Positions 9,680 through 19,296 of a DNA stretch of 64,000 nt are shown here, in pieces (within the stretch, counting starts at the first letter, position 1; every line of letters begins with the position of its first letter). The notes under the pieces were generated by a model. That model was not told the origin of the DNA. It saw only the letters and a list, made by a program, of their open reading frames with translations, and ran no database searches. The DNA lies in NCBI GenBank assembly GCA_905221385.1, contig CAJNCV010000002.1, positions 179,754 through 243,753 on the forward strand, read 5' to 3'. The stretch comes from a bacterium. Its GTDB lineage: Bacteria; Bacillota; Bacilli; Lactobacillales; Streptococcaceae. Both the position numbers and the translations under genes were made by a program.

Positions 9680-9778
9680 AGGTTTATTTTATTTCAATAA
9701 AACCTGCTAATCGTGTTAACAAGTTCTATTGAGACAAAAATTGCCTCAATTCTTAAAGAAGCGACCGATGGTCGCTTC
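9680..9778 (-). terminator. Three consecutive hairpins between the lipoprotein and ATPase genes
   Basis: The strongest is a perfect 9-bp stem (GAAGCGACC / GGTCGCTTC, 9758-9778) with a 3-nt loop followed on the minus strand by TTTAAG. A second stem (9728-9750, ATTGAG / CTCAAT) and a third (9680-9705, AGGTTT / AAACCT) follow. The likely role is partial termination or 3'-end protection, so that the binding lipoprotein is made in excess over the ATPase and permeases. Confidence 0.65.
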
Positions 9779-9799
9779 CTAAGAAATGACTTTTATCCA

Positions 9800-10855
9800 T
9801 TATTTTTCAGGAACTTTTACGCTTCCGTCAAGGATTTTAGCTTTTGCGTCTTCAACAGCTTTTTTACCTTCTTCTGAAAGGTTTGTTACTGCCAAGTCAA
9901 CCCCTTTATCTTTCAATGAGTAGACGATAACTTGTCCACCAGGGAATTCACCTTTTTCTGTTTTGTTGGCAATATCTTTTACAGTTGTACCAACTTGTTT
10001 CAATGTAGATACAAGAACGAAGTTTGATTCTTTACCATCTTTAGAAGTGTATTTACCTTCTGCTGCTTGGTCACGGTCTACACCAATAACCCAAACTTTT
10101 TCGTTTTCATTTTTGCTTTCGTTCAAAGATTTTGCTTCAGCAAAGACACCAGCACCTGTACCACCAGCTGCTTGGTAGACAACGTCTGCACCTGCAGCGT
10201 ATTGAGCTGCTGCAATTGTTTTACCTTTAGCAGCATCACCAAATGAACCAGCGTAGTCAACTTGTACCTTAATAGAAGGGTCTACTGAGGCAACACCAGC
10301 CTTAAATCCAGCAGCGAAACGTGAAATAACTTCAGATTCGATACCACCTACAAAACCAACTTGTTTTGTTTTAGTTGTTTTAGCTGCCGCAACACCAGCA
10401 AGGTAAGCTGCTTCGTTATCAGCAAATGTTACGCTCGCAACATTCTTTTGATCTTTGATCACATCATCAATCAAGACATAGTTTAAGTCAGAGTGGTCTT
10501 TTGCTGCCTCTTCAACTGCATTGTGAAGTGCAAAACCAACACCGAAGATCAGGTTGTAACTTCCAGCCGCTTGTTGCAAGTTGTTAGCATAGTCTGCTTC
10601 ACTTGTTGATTGGAAATAAGTAAAGCCTTTATCTTTAGAAAGATTGTGTTCTTTACCCCAGTCTTGTAAACCTTCCCAAGCTGATTGGTTAAATGATTTA
10701 TCATCAACACCACCAGTATCTGTTACGATCGCTGCTTTCGTCTTCATTTCAGATGAAGATGAAGCTGCGTTACGAGAAGAGCGGTTACCACATGCAGCAA
10801 GTCCAACTGCTGCTACTGCAACTAGACCGAGGCCTAGCCATTGTTTCTTGTTCAT
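9800..10855 (-). CDS. pnrA: BMP-family nucleoside-binding lipoprotein (PnrA-like)
   Basis: The surface lipoprotein that captures nucleosides for the adjacent ABC importer, 351 aa. A short lipoprotein signal ends in VGLAAC, with the Cys at about residue 21. The BMP domain shows DTGGVDDKSFNQSAWEG near the start of the mature protein and GFVGGIES in the middle. I chose the ATG at 10855 (MNKKQWLG) because AGGAGG precedes it; upstream in-frame codons lack this. In pneumococcus the homologue is an abundant surface antigen. It is flanked on both sides by RNA hairpins, which suggests separately tuned mRNA levels. Confidence 0.93.
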   Translation of the reverse strand: MNKKQWLGLGLVAVAAVGLAACGNRSSRNAASSSSEMKTKAAIVTDTGGVDDKSFNQSAWEGLQDWGKEHNLSKDKGFTYFQSTSEADYANNLQQAAGSYNLIFGVGFALHNAVEEAAKDHSDLNYVLIDDVIKDQKNVASVTFADNEAAYLAGVAAAKTTKTKQVGFVGGIESEVISRFAAGFKAGVASVDPSIKVQVDYAGSFGDAAKGKTIAAAQYAAGADVVYQAAGGTGAGVFAEAKSLNESKNENEKVWVIGVDRDQAAEGKYTSKDGKESNFVLVSTLKQVGTTVKDIANKTEKGEFPGGQVIVYSLKDKGVDLAVTNLSEEGKKAVEDAKAKILDGSVKVPEK

Positions 10856-10878
10856 TACTGAACCTCCTAAATAAGATG

Positions 10879-10921
10879 TGCAACGATGTTGCAAGTATAG
10901 ATCGTTTGGTCACGTAGACCA
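10879..10921 (-). promoter_or_regulatory. Two short hairpins in the cdd-pnrA intergenic leader
   Basis: TGCAAC-GAT-GTTGCA (10879-10893) and TGGTC-ACGTA-GACCA (10907-10921) are perfect stems just upstream of the pnrA ribosome-binding site. Neither is followed by a T-run, so they look like stabilising or processing structures rather than terminators. Confidence 0.45.
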
Positions 10922-10945
10922 CAGCCACTCGAAGAGTAGCTCAGA

Positions 10946-11335
10946 CTAATTTAAGTCTGTAAATGAGTATGGAAGTAACTCCCCGACCGTCATCTCGACC
11001 GTCGATTTATCTTTAGCAACTAAAGTCACTTTTAGATCTTGTTCAAAAAACTCAACCATGACCTGGCGACAAGCACCACATGGCGAGATGGGTTTTTCAG
11101 TTTGTCCATAGACAATCAATTCTGAAAACTCCCGTTGACCTTCAGAGACTGCTTTGAAAATAGCTGTACGCTCTCCACAATTAGTCAAGGGATAACTAGC
11201 ATTCTCGATGTTCACACCCGTATAAATACTACCATCCTTGGCTACTAAAACAGCTCCGATTGGAAAGTGAGAATAGGGGACATAGGCTTGTTTGCTGGTT
11301 TCAATTGCTAGTTCAATCAACTCAGTAGTCGCCAT
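10946..11335 (-). CDS. cdd: Cytidine deaminase
   Basis: Deaminates cytidine and deoxycytidine to uridine and deoxyuridine, feeding the pyrimidine phosphorylase encoded upstream. The 129-aa protein is the usual length for the homotetrameric class. Zinc ligands are in NCGERTAIF (Cys plus catalytic Glu) and PCGACRQV (two Cys). It overlaps the deoC end by 14 nt, so the two are translationally coupled. It lies between deoC and the nucleoside-binding lipoprotein gene, and import and breakdown are probably expressed together. Confidence 0.96.
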   Translation of the reverse strand: MATTELIELAIETSKQAYVPYSHFPIGAVLVAKDGSIYTGVNIENASYPLTNCGERTAIFKAVSEGQREFSELIVYGQTEKPISPCGACRQVMVEFFEQDLKVTLVAKDKSTVEMTVGELLPYSFTDLN

Positions 11336-11984
11336 CAGCCAATTCTCCTTTTAAAATCGCAACGCCAGCAGAAGTTCCGATACGGGTAGCGCCTGCTTCC
11401 ACAAAGGCAAGAGCATCCGCGTAAGAACGCGCCCCACCTGCAGCCTTAACACCCATATCTGGTCCCACTGTCTGACGCATCAATTTAACATCTGGCAGAG
11501 TTGCTCCTCCAGTTGAAAATCCAGTTGATGTTTTGACAAAGTCAGCGCCTGCTTTCTGGGATAATTGGCAGGCCACAACCTTTTCATCGTCTGTCAACAA
11601 GCAAGCTTCAATAATGACCTTGACCAACTTGTCACCACTTGCTTCGACGACAGCACGGATGTCCGATTCAACCAAATCAAGATTGCCTGATTTGAGGGCA
11701 CCAACATTGATAACCATATCAATCTCATCTGCACCGTTTTGAACAGCTTCTTTTGTTTCAAAAGCTTTCACAGCTGAAGTTGTTGCTCCAAGAGGGAAAC
11801 CTACTACTGTACAAACCTTTACATCCGAACCTTCAAGCCCTGTTTTCGCATGTTTCACCCATGTGGGATTGACACAGACACTGGCAAAATTATACTCTCT
11901 CGCCTCAGATAACAAACGATCAATTTGTTCTTGACTTGCATCTTGCTTCAAAAGCGTATGATCGATATATTTATTTAACTTCAT
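11322..11984 (-). CDS. deoC: Deoxyribose-phosphate aldolase
   Basis: Splits 2-deoxyribose-5-phosphate, released by nucleoside phosphorolysis, into glyceraldehyde-3-phosphate and acetaldehyde. The 220-aa TIM-barrel has KVIIEAC on one strand and the Schiff-base lysine in [23 protein letters not shown] supplies the phosphate-binding segment. It starts 19 nt after pdp and overlaps cdd. Cytoplasmic. It completes the route from imported deoxynucleosides to glycolysis. Confidence 0.96.
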   Translation of the reverse strand: MKLNKYIDHTLLKQDASQEQIDRLLSEAREYNFASVCVNPTWVKHAKTGLEGSDVKVCTVVGFPLGATTSAVKAFETKEAVQNGADEIDMVINVGALKSGNLDLVESDIRAVVEASGDKLVKVIIEACLLTDDEKVVACQLSQKAGADFVKTSTGFSTGGATLPDVKLMRQTVGPDMGVKAAGGARSYADALAFVEAGATRIGTSAGVAILKGELADGDY

Positions 11985-12003
11985 ATTCGGATTCTCCCTG
12001 ACT

Positions 12004-13281
12004 TTATGAGATAATTTCTATAATTTCTCGTAAACTTTGCACTCCATCATTTATTTTAACATATTTTTGAAATTCTGTAACTAGTTGAGGAGAAATTTTC
12101 CCATTTGTATATACTTTTGCGACAATTTCACCCTTCTGGACAGGTTCCCCAACTTTTTTATCAAAAACAATCCCTGTTTCATAGTCCAAGTCATCAGACT
12201 TAACTGTACGACCAGCTCCTAGTCTCATGGCATAGAGGCCAAATTCCATAGCTGGAAGAGCTGAAATAACACCCGTTTCTTGAGCTGGGATATCTACTAC
12301 ATGCGCCACCTTGACTGGGCGATAGAGATCTTCTAAATCACCGCTTTGAGCTACTACCATTTCTTCAAACTTAGCCAGTGCTTGGCCGTTTTCCAGGTGT
12401 TGACGGATTTCCTCGATCGTTTTTTCAACATCAGCCAAGCCAAGCATAATCTGAGCTAGCTCGCAGATAAAATGGCTAATATCTTCTCGGCCTTTTCCTT
12501 GGAGAATTTCGATTGCCTCAAGGATTTCGAGACGATTGCCAATAGCTTTTCCCAAGGGTTGGCTCATATCGGTAATGACTGCTACTGTCTTTCGACCAAC
12601 AGCCTTACCAAGATCCACCATGGTTTGAGCCAATTCACGGGCCTCATCAACCGTCTTCATGAAAGCACCCTCACCGACCGTTACGTCTAGCAAAATGGCA
12701 TCCGCTCCTGCAGCAATTTTCTTACTCATGACAGAACTCGCAATCAAAGGAATCGTGTCGACAGTTGCTGTCACATCACGGAGGGCATAGAGAAGCTTGT
12801 CTGCTTTAACCAGCTGATCTGACTGCCCAATGACAGATACACCAATGTCCTGTACCTGACGAATGAAATCTTCTTGACTTCGCTCCACTTGATAGCCCTC
12901 AATGGACTCCAATTTATCAATTGTCCCACCAGTATGGCCGAGACCACGACCACTCATTTTAGCAACGGGCACACCGAAACTCGCAACAAGTGGAGCCAAA
13001 ATTAAAGTCACCTTATCACCTACACCACCAGTTGAATGCTTGTCAACTTTAACACCATCAATAGCTGACAAGTCAAACTCCTGACCTGTCTTAACCATAT
13101 TCATCGTCAGGTCAGAAATCTCACGTGTAGTCATTCCTTTAAAATAAACAGCCATAGCAAAAGCAGACATCTGATAGTCTGGAACAATTCCAGCCACATA
13201 GCCTTCTACCAGCCATTTGATTTCATTTGAAGTCAGTTCTTGACCATCTCGTTTCTTTTGGATTAAATCAACTGCTCTCAT
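12004..13281 (-). CDS. pdp: Pyrimidine-nucleoside phosphorylase
   Basis: Cleaves uridine, deoxyuridine and thymidine with phosphate to give the base and (deoxy)ribose-1-phosphate. The 425-aa protein has the family glycosyltransferase signature [15 protein letters not shown] around residues 78-92 and [17 protein letters not shown] shortly after. The C-terminal PYNP domain contains RLGAGR. The ATG at 13281 overlaps the upstream methyltransferase stop as ATGA. It is the second gene of the leftward nucleoside operon. Confidence 0.96.
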   Translation of the reverse strand: MRAVDLIQKKRDGQELTSNEIKWLVEGYVAGIVPDYQMSAFAMAVYFKGMTTREISDLTMNMVKTGQEFDLSAIDGVKVDKHSTGGVGDKVTLILAPLVASFGVPVAKMSGRGLGHTGGTIDKLESIEGYQVERSQEDFIRQVQDIGVSVIGQSDQLVKADKLLYALRDVTATVDTIPLIASSVMSKKIAAGADAILLDVTVGEGAFMKTVDEARELAQTMVDLGKAVGRKTVAVITDMSQPLGKAIGNRLEILEAIEILQGKGREDISHFICELAQIMLGLADVEKTIEEIRQHLENGQALAKFEEMVVAQSGDLEDLYRPVKVAHVVDIPAQETGVISALPAMEFGLYAMRLGAGRTVKSDDLDYETGIVFDKKVGEPVQKGEIVAKVYTNGKISPQLVTEFQKYVKINDGVQSLREIIEIIS

Positions 13282-13868
13282 TCTTTCACACTTCTAAGGA
13301 TATAATATCCCTTATCCTTCTTTACTATTTCACAATTGCCAAAAACGTCTTCTATCTTGGACTTGGCACTTGGAGCTCCTTGCTTTTTCTGAATGACAAT
13401 GGTTAAATCTCCACCGTCTTTCAAAAATTCTCTGCTCTTTTCGATAATCTCATGAACAACCTGTTTACCCGCTCGAATAGGTGGATTGGAAATAACATGG
13501 TCAAACTTCCCTTCAACTTGTTCATAGATATTGGATTGGAAAATCGTCGCTTCTACTTTATTACGTTTAGCATTTTGTCGCGCTAGGTCCAAGGCACGAT
13601 TATTGATATCAACCATGGTTGCCTGAGCTCCATAAGCCTTGGCCAATGACAAACCCAATGGCCCATAACCACAACCCACATCAAGGACCGTCTCTCCTTT
13701 ATTGACCTCTAGACACTTTAATAAAAGCTGACTTCCAAAGTCAACCATTTTCTTGCTAAAAACACCCGCATCCGTCAAAAAGGTCATGTTTTCTCCCAAC
13801 AACTCCACTCTCAACTCATGAATGTCGTGAGCAGCGTCAGGATTTTCTGCATAATACATTTTACTCAT
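13278..13868 (-). CDS. Class I SAM-dependent methyltransferase (RsmC/YbxB-like)
   Basis: A 196-aa methyltransferase with SAM-binding motif I VLDVGCGYGPLG (about residues 61-72), an acidic VDINNRAL strand end, and the catalytic NPPIRAG motif typical of N-methyltransferases acting on exocyclic amines. Homologues are annotated as 16S rRNA guanine-N2 methyltransferase RsmC, but it has only the C-terminal half of E. coli RsmC, so the substrate is uncertain. It is the first gene of the nucleoside operon and overlaps pdp by 4 nt. Its ATG lies 6 nt after an extended -10 with no ribosome-binding site, so a leaderless mRNA is predicted. Confidence 0.85.
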   Translation of the reverse strand: MSKMYYAENPDAAHDIHELRVELLGENMTFLTDAGVFSKKMVDFGSQLLLKCLEVNKGETVLDVGCGYGPLGLSLAKAYGAQATMVDINNRALDLARQNAKRNKVEATIFQSNIYEQVEGKFDHVISNPPIRAGKQVVHEIIEKSREFLKDGGDLTIVIQKKQGAPSAKSKIEDVFGNCEIVKKDKGYYILRSVKE

Positions 13869-13874
13869 AAAACT

Positions 13875-13902
13875 ATTTTACCATATTTTAGTGAAATGTT
13901 AA
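13875..13902 (-). promoter_or_regulatory. Promoter of the methyltransferase-nucleoside operon, probably leaderless
   Basis: On the minus strand TTAACA (13902-13897), a 16-bp spacer and TGG-TAAAAT (-10 at 13880-13875). Only 6 nt separate the -10 from the ATG at 13868. Confidence 0.6.
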
Positions 13903-14041
13903 ACCGTTTACAAAGCTAAATTTCAAGACAGAGACTACATCAGTTATAATAACAATCAAAATTTTTCATTAATTTTCATTTCTTTTAAAAACTATATATC
14001 ATAATTCGATTCAATTCGTTTCTGTCTTTATAAGTAAAATA

Positions 14042-14050
14042 TGATATACT
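14042..14050 (+). promoter_or_regulatory. coaA extended -10 promoter
   Basis: TGA-TATACT lies 23 nt before the coaA ATG, and GAGG sits in the short leader. Confidence 0.5.
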
Positions 14051-14073
14051 AAGGTATCAAACGAGGAAAGATT

Positions 14074-14994
14074 ATGACCAACGAATTTTTACATTTTGAG
14101 AAAATCAGTCGCCAGACTTGGCAATCATTGCATCGCAAAACAACCCCTCCCTTGACAGAGGAAGAGTTAGAATCTATCAAGAGTTTCAATGACCAGATTA
14201 GTTTGCAAGACGTAACGGATGTCTATCTTCCCCTAGTCCATCTTATCCATATTTACAAGCGCACCAAGGATGATTTGGCATTTTCAAAAGGAATTTTTCT
14301 CCAACGTGAAAGCAAATCCCAACCTTTTATCATTGGGGTTTCTGGTAGTGTTGCTGTGGGGAAATCGACCACTAGTCGCTTACTTCAGATTCTTCTATCA
14401 CGTACTCTCCCAGATGCTACTGTAGAATTGGTGACAACTGACGGTTTTCTCTATCCCAATCAAACCTTGATGGACCAAAATATCTTAAACCGCAAAGGTT
14501 TTCCTGAAAGTTATGATATGGAAGCCTTGCTGAATTTCCTTGATCGCCTAAAGAATGGGCAAGATGTCGATATTCCTGTCTATTCTCATGAAGTGTATGA
14601 CATCGTTCCTGGAGAGAAACAACGTGTCAAAGCTGCTGATTTTGTCATTGTCGAGGGCATCAATGTCTTTCAAAACCCTCAAAATGAGCGCCTTTACATC
14701 ACTGATTTCTTTGATTTCTCCATCTATGTGGATGCTGCTGTCGAGGACATTGAAAGTTGGTATCTGGATCGTTTCTTAAAACTGCTCAGCTTTGCCCAAA
14801 ATGATCCCAACAGCTACTACCACCGTTTTACGCAAATGCCAATTGGAGAAGTTGAAGCCTTTGCACACCAGGTTTGGACCAGCATTAATCTCACAAATCT
14901 ACAAAACTATATCGAACCAACAAGGAATCGCGCCGAGGTCATTCTCCACAAGACTAAAAACCATGAAATTGATGAAATTTACCTAAAAAAATAA
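14074..14994 (+). CDS. coaA: Type I pantothenate kinase
   Basis: Phosphorylates pantothenate, the first step of coenzyme A synthesis. The 306-aa protein carries the P-loop [12 protein letters not shown] (about residues 89-100), [11 protein letters not shown] with the catalytic Asp, and VEGINVFQ, all diagnostic of the prokaryotic type I enzyme. Length is usual. It has its own extended -10 promoter and is divergent from the methyltransferase-nucleoside operon. rpsT follows with an independent promoter. Confidence 0.96.
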   Translation: MTNEFLHFEKISRQTWQSLHRKTTPPLTEEELESIKSFNDQISLQDVTDVYLPLVHLIHIYKRTKDDLAFSKGIFLQRESKSQPFIIGVSGSVAVGKSTTSRLLQILLSRTLPDATVELVTTDGFLYPNQTLMDQNILNRKGFPESYDMEALLNFLDRLKNGQDVDIPVYSHEVYDIVPGEKQRVKAADFVIVEGINVFQNPQNERLYITDFFDFSIYVDAAVEDIESWYLDRFLKLLSFAQNDPNSYYHRFTQMPIGEVEAFAHQVWTSINLTNLQNYIEPTRNRAEVILHKTKNHEIDEIYLKK

Positions 14995-15001
14995 TTTCCC
15001 C

Positions 15002-15030
15002 TTGTCAAAACCTAAGTTTTCATATATAAT
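15002..15030 (+). promoter_or_regulatory. rpsT promoter
   Basis: TTGTCA (15002-15007), a 17-bp spacer and TATAAT (15025-15030) lie just downstream of the coaA stop. Confidence 0.75.
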
Positions 15031-15061
15031 GGTATAGTTAGTAAATATGGAGGTAAGAACA

Positions 15062-15298
15062 TTGGCAAACATTAAATCAGCTATCAAACGCGCTGAATTG
15101 AACGTTAAACAAAACGAAAAAAACTCAGCTCAAAAATCAGCTATGCGTACTGCTATCAAAGCTTTCGAAGCAAACCCTTCTGAAGAACTTTTCCGTGCTG
15201 CTAGCTCAGCTATCGACAAAGCAGAAACTAAAGGTTTGATTCATAAAAACAAAGCAAGCCGCGATAAAGCTCGTCTTTCAGCTAAACTTGCTAAATAA
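15062..15298 (+). CDS. rpsT: 30S ribosomal protein bS20
   Basis: A 16S rRNA-binding protein of the small subunit, 78 aa, rich in Lys, Ala and Arg. I chose the TTG at 15062 ([12 protein letters not shown]), which has GGAGGT 7 nt upstream. The nearby ATG at 15047 overlaps that GGAGGT and would add five residues not present in the family. TTG starts are common for bS20 and may help its autoregulation. It has its own promoter and terminator. Confidence 0.96.
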
Positions 15299-15300
15299 GA

Positions 15301-15325
15301 AACAGTCCATAAAGGCTGTTTTTTT
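15301..15325 (+). terminator. rpsT terminator
   Basis: AACAG-T-CC / GGCTGTT hairpin followed by a run of T, beginning 3 nt after the rpsT stop. Confidence 0.85.
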
Positions 15326-15351
15326 GTCCTCTAATCAAAAAAAGGTAGAAA

Positions 15352-15885
15352 ATGAAAATAGCAATCATCGGATATTCTGGAGCAGGCAAGTCAACTCTAA
15401 CTGAAACGTTATCAAACTACTACTCCATCCCCAAACTGCATATGGACACACTCCAATTTCAGCCTGGTTGGCAAGACAGTGATCGCGAATGGATGTTGGG
15501 AGAGATGAAAAACTTTCTCACTAAATATAAAGCTTGGGTCATAGATGGCAACTACTCTTGGTGTTACTATGAAGAAAGAATGCAGGAAGCTGACCAAATC
15601 ATCTTTCTCAACTTTTCCCCATTGTCTTGTCTCTTTCGAGCCTTCAAACGGTATCTCACATATCGCGGCAAGGTCAGAGAAAGTATGGCAGCAGGCTGTC
15701 CTGAACGCTTTGACTGGGAATTTATCCGATGGATTCTCTGGGATGGGCGGACAAAGAATGCCAAAGAACGTTATCAACGGGTTCAAGAAACCTATCCAGA
15801 TAAAGTAATTGTCCTCCGGTCTCAAAAGGAGATGGATCACTTCTTAGAAAACATCGTAAACAACAAGAAAAACCAACGTGCCTAA
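15352..15885 (+). CDS. P-loop kinase-like protein (DNA topology modulation protein FlaR family)
   Basis: A 177-aa adenylate-kinase-like P-loop protein. Walker A is GYSGAGKST (residues 7-15), followed by LHMDTLQFQPGW, and WVIDGNYS in the middle. These match proteins annotated FlaR or topology modulation protein. The true substrate is unproven; a nucleotide or small-molecule kinase is likely. It ends at a hairpin shared with convergent metG. It sits at a join between two blocks that are separated in the pneumococcal map as I remember it, so it may be part of an exchanged segment. Confidence 0.8.
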   Translation: MKIAIIGYSGAGKSTLTETLSNYYSIPKLHMDTLQFQPGWQDSDREWMLGEMKNFLTKYKAWVIDGNYSWCYYEERMQEADQIIFLNFSPLSCLFRAFKRYLTYRGKVRESMAAGCPERFDWEFIRWILWDGRTKNAKERYQRVQETYPDKVIVLRSQKEMDHFLENIVNNKKNQRA

Positions 15886-15897
15886 CGTCGGTTTTTT
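15868..15897. terminator. Bidirectional terminator between the FlaR-like gene and metG
   Basis: AAAAACCAACG / CGTCGGTTTTTT stem between convergent genes, with flanking A and T runs. Confidence 0.85.
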
Positions 15898-15901
15898 GCT
15901 T

Positions 15902-17899
15902 TTACCCAATCACACTTCCGTTTGGTACAGCTGGATCAACTGTGAGAAGGGTTAATTTGCCATCATGTTCAGCTGAGAGAATCATCCCTTGGCTGACATA
16001 TTTTTTCATCATTTTACGTGGTTTAAGGTTGGCAACGATTTGGACTTTCTTGCCGACCAATTCTTGTTCGTTTGGGTAGTATTTTGCAATTCCTGAGAGG
16101 ATTTGACGGTCTTCACCATCACCAGCATCTAGGCGGAATTGGAGCAACTTATCAGAACCTTCCACTTTCGACACTTCTTTGACTTCTGCGACACGGATTT
16201 CCACCTTATCAAAGTCGTCAAACTTAATTTCATCCTTGTTCAGTTTGAGCTCGACTTCATCTGGATTCCATTCTTTTTCGACGGCTGGTTTGTTGCCTTC
16301 CATTTGTTCCTTGATATAGGCAATCTCTTCTTCCATGTCGAGACGTGGGAAGATTGGTGTTCCTTTGGCAACTACAGTCACATCTGCTGGGAAGTCAGCC
16401 AAGTTCAAGTTTTCAAGGCTAGAAACTTCTGCTAAACCAAGTTGTGCCAATACAGCGCGACTGGTCTCCATCATAAATGGCTCAATCAAGTGAGCTACGA
16501 CGCGGAGGCTAGCTGCCAAGTGGCTCATAACACTTGCTAATTGGTTACGATGAGCTTCATCCTTAGCCAAGACCCAAGGTGCTGTCTCATCTATGTATTT
16601 GTTGGTACGTGAGATAAGAGTCCAGATTTCATCAATAGCCTTGGGATAATTTACTCCATTCATATAAGCGTGATACATTCTAATAGACTCTCTAGCACAT
16701 TGTTCTAAATCACCATCAAACTCTGTCACTCCTTCTGTATAAGCAGGGATTTGACCATCAAAGTATTTGTTGATCATGGAGACCGTACGGTTGAGGAGGT
16801 TTCCGAGGTCATTGGCCAATTCATAGTTGATACGTGCCACATAGTCTTCTGGAGTGAAGGTTCCGTCTGAACCAACTGGAAGGCTACGCATGAGGTAATA
16901 ACGAAGCGGATCTAGCCCATAACGCTCTACTAACATTTCAGGGTAAACGACATTCCCTTTAGATTTAGACATTTTACCATCTTTCATGACAAACCAACCG
17001 TGGGCAATCAAGCGATTTGGCAATTTGATATCCAACATCATAAGAAGGATTGGCCAATAGATTGAGTGGAAACGAAGGATGTCCTTTCCTACCATGTGGA
17101 AGACTGTTCCATTCCAAAACTTGTCAAAGTTACCATGTTCATCTTGACCATAACCAAGAGCTGTCGCATAGTTCAGAAGGGCATCAATCCAAACGTAGAC
17201 AACGTGTTTAGGATTTGATGGGACTTGCACACCCCAGGTAAAGGTTGTACGAGATACAGCTAAATCTTCCAAACCTGGTTCGATGAAGTTGCGTAACATT
17301 TCGTTAAGGCGACCATCAGGTGTGATGAAGTCAGGATGAGATTTAAAAAATTCGACCAAACGATCTTGGTATTTGCTGAGGCGAAGGAAGTAAGACTCTT
17401 CTGAAACCCACTCCACTTCATGACCTGATGGAGCGATTCCGCCAGTCACATTTCCAGCTTCATCACGGAAAACTTCTGCCAGCTGGCTTTCTGTAAAAAA
17501 TTCCTCATCTGAGACTGAGTACCAACCAGAGTATTCGCCCAAGTAGATATCATCTTGAGCAAGCAAGCGTTCAAAGACCTGAGCCACTACTTTTTCATGG
17601 TAGTCATCAGTTGTACGGATAAATTTATCGTATGAGATATCGAGCAATTTCCAGAGTTCTTTGACGCCAACCGCCATCCCATCAACATAAGCTTGTGGTG
17701 TGATGCCAGCTTCTTCCGCTTTTTGCTGGATTTTCTGACCATGCTCGTCAAGACCTGTCAGATAAAAGACATCGTAGCCCATAAGGCGTTTGTAGCGAGC
17801 TAGGACATCACAAGCGATGGTTGTGTAGGCAGAACCGATGTGAAGTTTACCAGATGGATAGTAAATCGGTGTTGTAATATAAAAATTCTTTTCAGACAT
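15902..17899 (-). CDS. metG: Methionine-tRNA ligase
   Basis: Charges tRNA-Met. The 665-aa protein has the class I HIGH-like motif [10 protein letters not shown] near residue 18, [10 protein letters not shown] in the middle, and a C-terminal tRNA-binding OB domain (about the last 105 residues, starting [11 protein letters not shown]). I chose the ATG at 17899 (MSEKNFYIT) because AAAGGA precedes it; an upstream in-frame ATG at 17941 lacks support and would give non-family residues. It is preceded by TGA-TATAAT (17945-17953, minus strand). Confidence 0.97.
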   Translation of the reverse strand: MSEKNFYITTPIYYPSGKLHIGSAYTTIACDVLARYKRLMGYDVFYLTGLDEHGQKIQQKAEEAGITPQAYVDGMAVGVKELWKLLDISYDKFIRTTDDYHEKVVAQVFERLLAQDDIYLGEYSGWYSVSDEEFFTESQLAEVFRDEAGNVTGGIAPSGHEVEWVSEESYFLRLSKYQDRLVEFFKSHPDFITPDGRLNEMLRNFIEPGLEDLAVSRTTFTWGVQVPSNPKHVVYVWIDALLNYATALGYGQDEHGNFDKFWNGTVFHMVGKDILRFHSIYWPILLMMLDIKLPNRLIAHGWFVMKDGKMSKSKGNVVYPEMLVERYGLDPLRYYLMRSLPVGSDGTFTPEDYVARINYELANDLGNLLNRTVSMINKYFDGQIPAYTEGVTEFDGDLEQCARESIRMYHAYMNGVNYPKAIDEIWTLISRTNKYIDETAPWVLAKDEAHRNQLASVMSHLAASLRVVAHLIEPFMMETSRAVLAQLGLAEVSSLENLNLADFPADVTVVAKGTPIFPRLDMEEEIAYIKEQMEGNKPAVEKEWNPDEVELKLNKDEIKFDDFDKVEIRVAEVKEVSKVEGSDKLLQFRLDAGDGEDRQILSGIAKYYPNEQELVGKKVQIVANLKPRKMMKKYVSQGMILSAEHDGKLTLLTVDPAVPNGSVIG

Positions 17900-17988
17900 A
17901 ATTTTTCCTTTCCAGGCAAATGAAACCTGTTTTTCTAACACTTCATTATATCATATTTTTAGTAATTTTCGATAGGAAAATCCATACC

Positions 17989-18022
17989 AAAAACAAGACA
18001 GACAAATGTCTATCTTGTTTTT
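17989..18022 (-). terminator. Terminator of the MacAB-like operon
   Basis: AAAACAAGA / TCTTGTTTT hairpin with an inner AGAC/GTCT pair. On the minus strand it lies 14 nt past the permease stop and ends in a T-run. Confidence 0.8.
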
Positions 18023-18035
18023 TCTGTTCTATTTC

Positions 18036-19295
18036 TTATTCATAACGAAGAGCTTCGATTGGATCAAGCTTAGACGCTTTATTGGCTGGCAAGACTCCGA
18101 AGATCATCCCAACGCTGGCTGATACAGCCAAGCTAAAGAGAGCGATTGGGAGGGAAACCCCAACTTCAATACCTGCAATCATGTTTTGAAGCAATACTCC
18201 AGCTAACATGGTCATTCCAGCAGCAATCCCAAGACCGATAACTCCACCTAGCAAGGTCAAGATCATGGATTCAATCAAAAACTGAATCAAGATATTAGCC
18301 CGTGTAGCTCCGAGCGCCTTACGCAGACCAATCTCACGCGTGCGTTCTGTCACCGAAACCAGCATAATGTTCATAACTCCAGTTCCACCAACAAAAAGTG
18401 AAATCCCTGCGATGGCACTGATAATCGTGGTTATAAAGCCAAAGAGTTTTTGAACTTCTTCAAAAGTTGCTGTTTCATCCGCAACTTGGTATTCTCCTTG
18501 ATGTACTCCTGATATTTCTGTCATTCTACGTGCGAGTTCTGGTCCTAAAGTCGGTGTCAGACTCGTATCATTCACACGAAAGACAATATTAGATATTTCA
18601 TCCATATTGAAATTAACAGCAACAGATGTATTAGTTGTAATTGGCAAACCTCCGACACCAAACATCTTTGCAGTTTTAGCCTCAGAACTTGTGTATACTC
18701 CGATAACTCGATAATGAAAGTTATTAACTGAGATTATCTGATTAAGAGCTGCCTGTGGTGAGTCAAAAAGACTTTTAGCCAGTTCTTCATCAAGTAAGAT
18801 CACACTTGCAAAATCTCTGTAATCTTGTTCTCTTAGACTCCTACCAGCTATTATTTCATTATCAGTGGCAGTCATATAGGTCATATTACCACCTGTTAAA
18901 CTAGCCTGCTCAACTTTTTTATCTTTATAAGTCAGAGTAACATTTATACTATTCGTCACAAAGTAACCATCTACACCTTTTAGTTTAGCGACTTCCTTAA
19001 CCCATGCTTCCTGTGTTTTGGGTGGGACAACATAAGCGGTATCCTCTCTACCTGAAAGCGTTAGAGAAGATTGTTTTTGGGTAAAAGAGCCATCCTTACT
19101 TTTAATAGGCGAGAAGAAGACCTGAATATTTTTCTGAGATTTGGTCATATTTTTATTGACCTGACGAGACATAGAATCTCCCAGAGCCATGATAACAACG
19201 ACTGAAGATACTCCTATAATAATCCCAATCATGGTCAAAAATGAACGCATCTTGTGTGCTACAATCGATGAAAAGGCAAATTTTAGATTTTCCAT
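18036..19295 (-). CDS. ABC transporter permease, MacB/FtsX type
   Basis: A 419-aa permease with one N-terminal membrane helix (MRSFLTMIGIIIGVSSVVVIMA), a large extracellular MacB-like domain, and three C-terminal helices including the FtsX signature TERTREIGLRKALGA. Such permeases use mechanotransmission to move substrates from the outer side of the membrane. It starts 1 nt after the ATPase gene and forms a three-gene unit with the adaptor. The pneumococcal counterpart has been described as a MacAB-like efflux pump; exact substrates are unsettled, with antimicrobial peptides or drugs likely. Confidence 0.92.
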   Translation of the reverse strand: MENLKFAFSSIVAHKMRSFLTMIGIIIGVSSVVVIMALGDSMSRQVNKNMTKSQKNIQVFFSPIKSKDGSFTQKQSSLTLSGREDTAYVVPPKTQEAWVKEVAKLKGVDGYFVTNSINVTLTYKDKKVEQASLTGGNMTYMTATDNEIIAGRSLREQDYRDFASVILLDEELAKSLFDSPQAALNQIISVNNFHYRVIGVYTSSEAKTAKMFGVGGLPITTNTSVAVNFNMDEISNIVFRVNDTSLTPTLGPELARRMTEISGVHQGEYQVADETATFEEVQKLFGFITTIISAIAGISLFVGGTGVMNIMLVSVTERTREIGLRKALGATRANILIQFLIESMILTLLGGVIGLGIAAGMTMLAGVLLQNMIAGIEVGVSLPIALFSLAVSASVGMIFGVLPANKASKLDPIEALRYE

Positions 19296-19296
19296 C

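Noticed and set aside
15047..15061. ATG start for rpsT five codons upstream
   Set aside because: That ATG overlaps the GGAGGT ribosome-binding site used by the TTG start, and the extra residues are absent from bS20.
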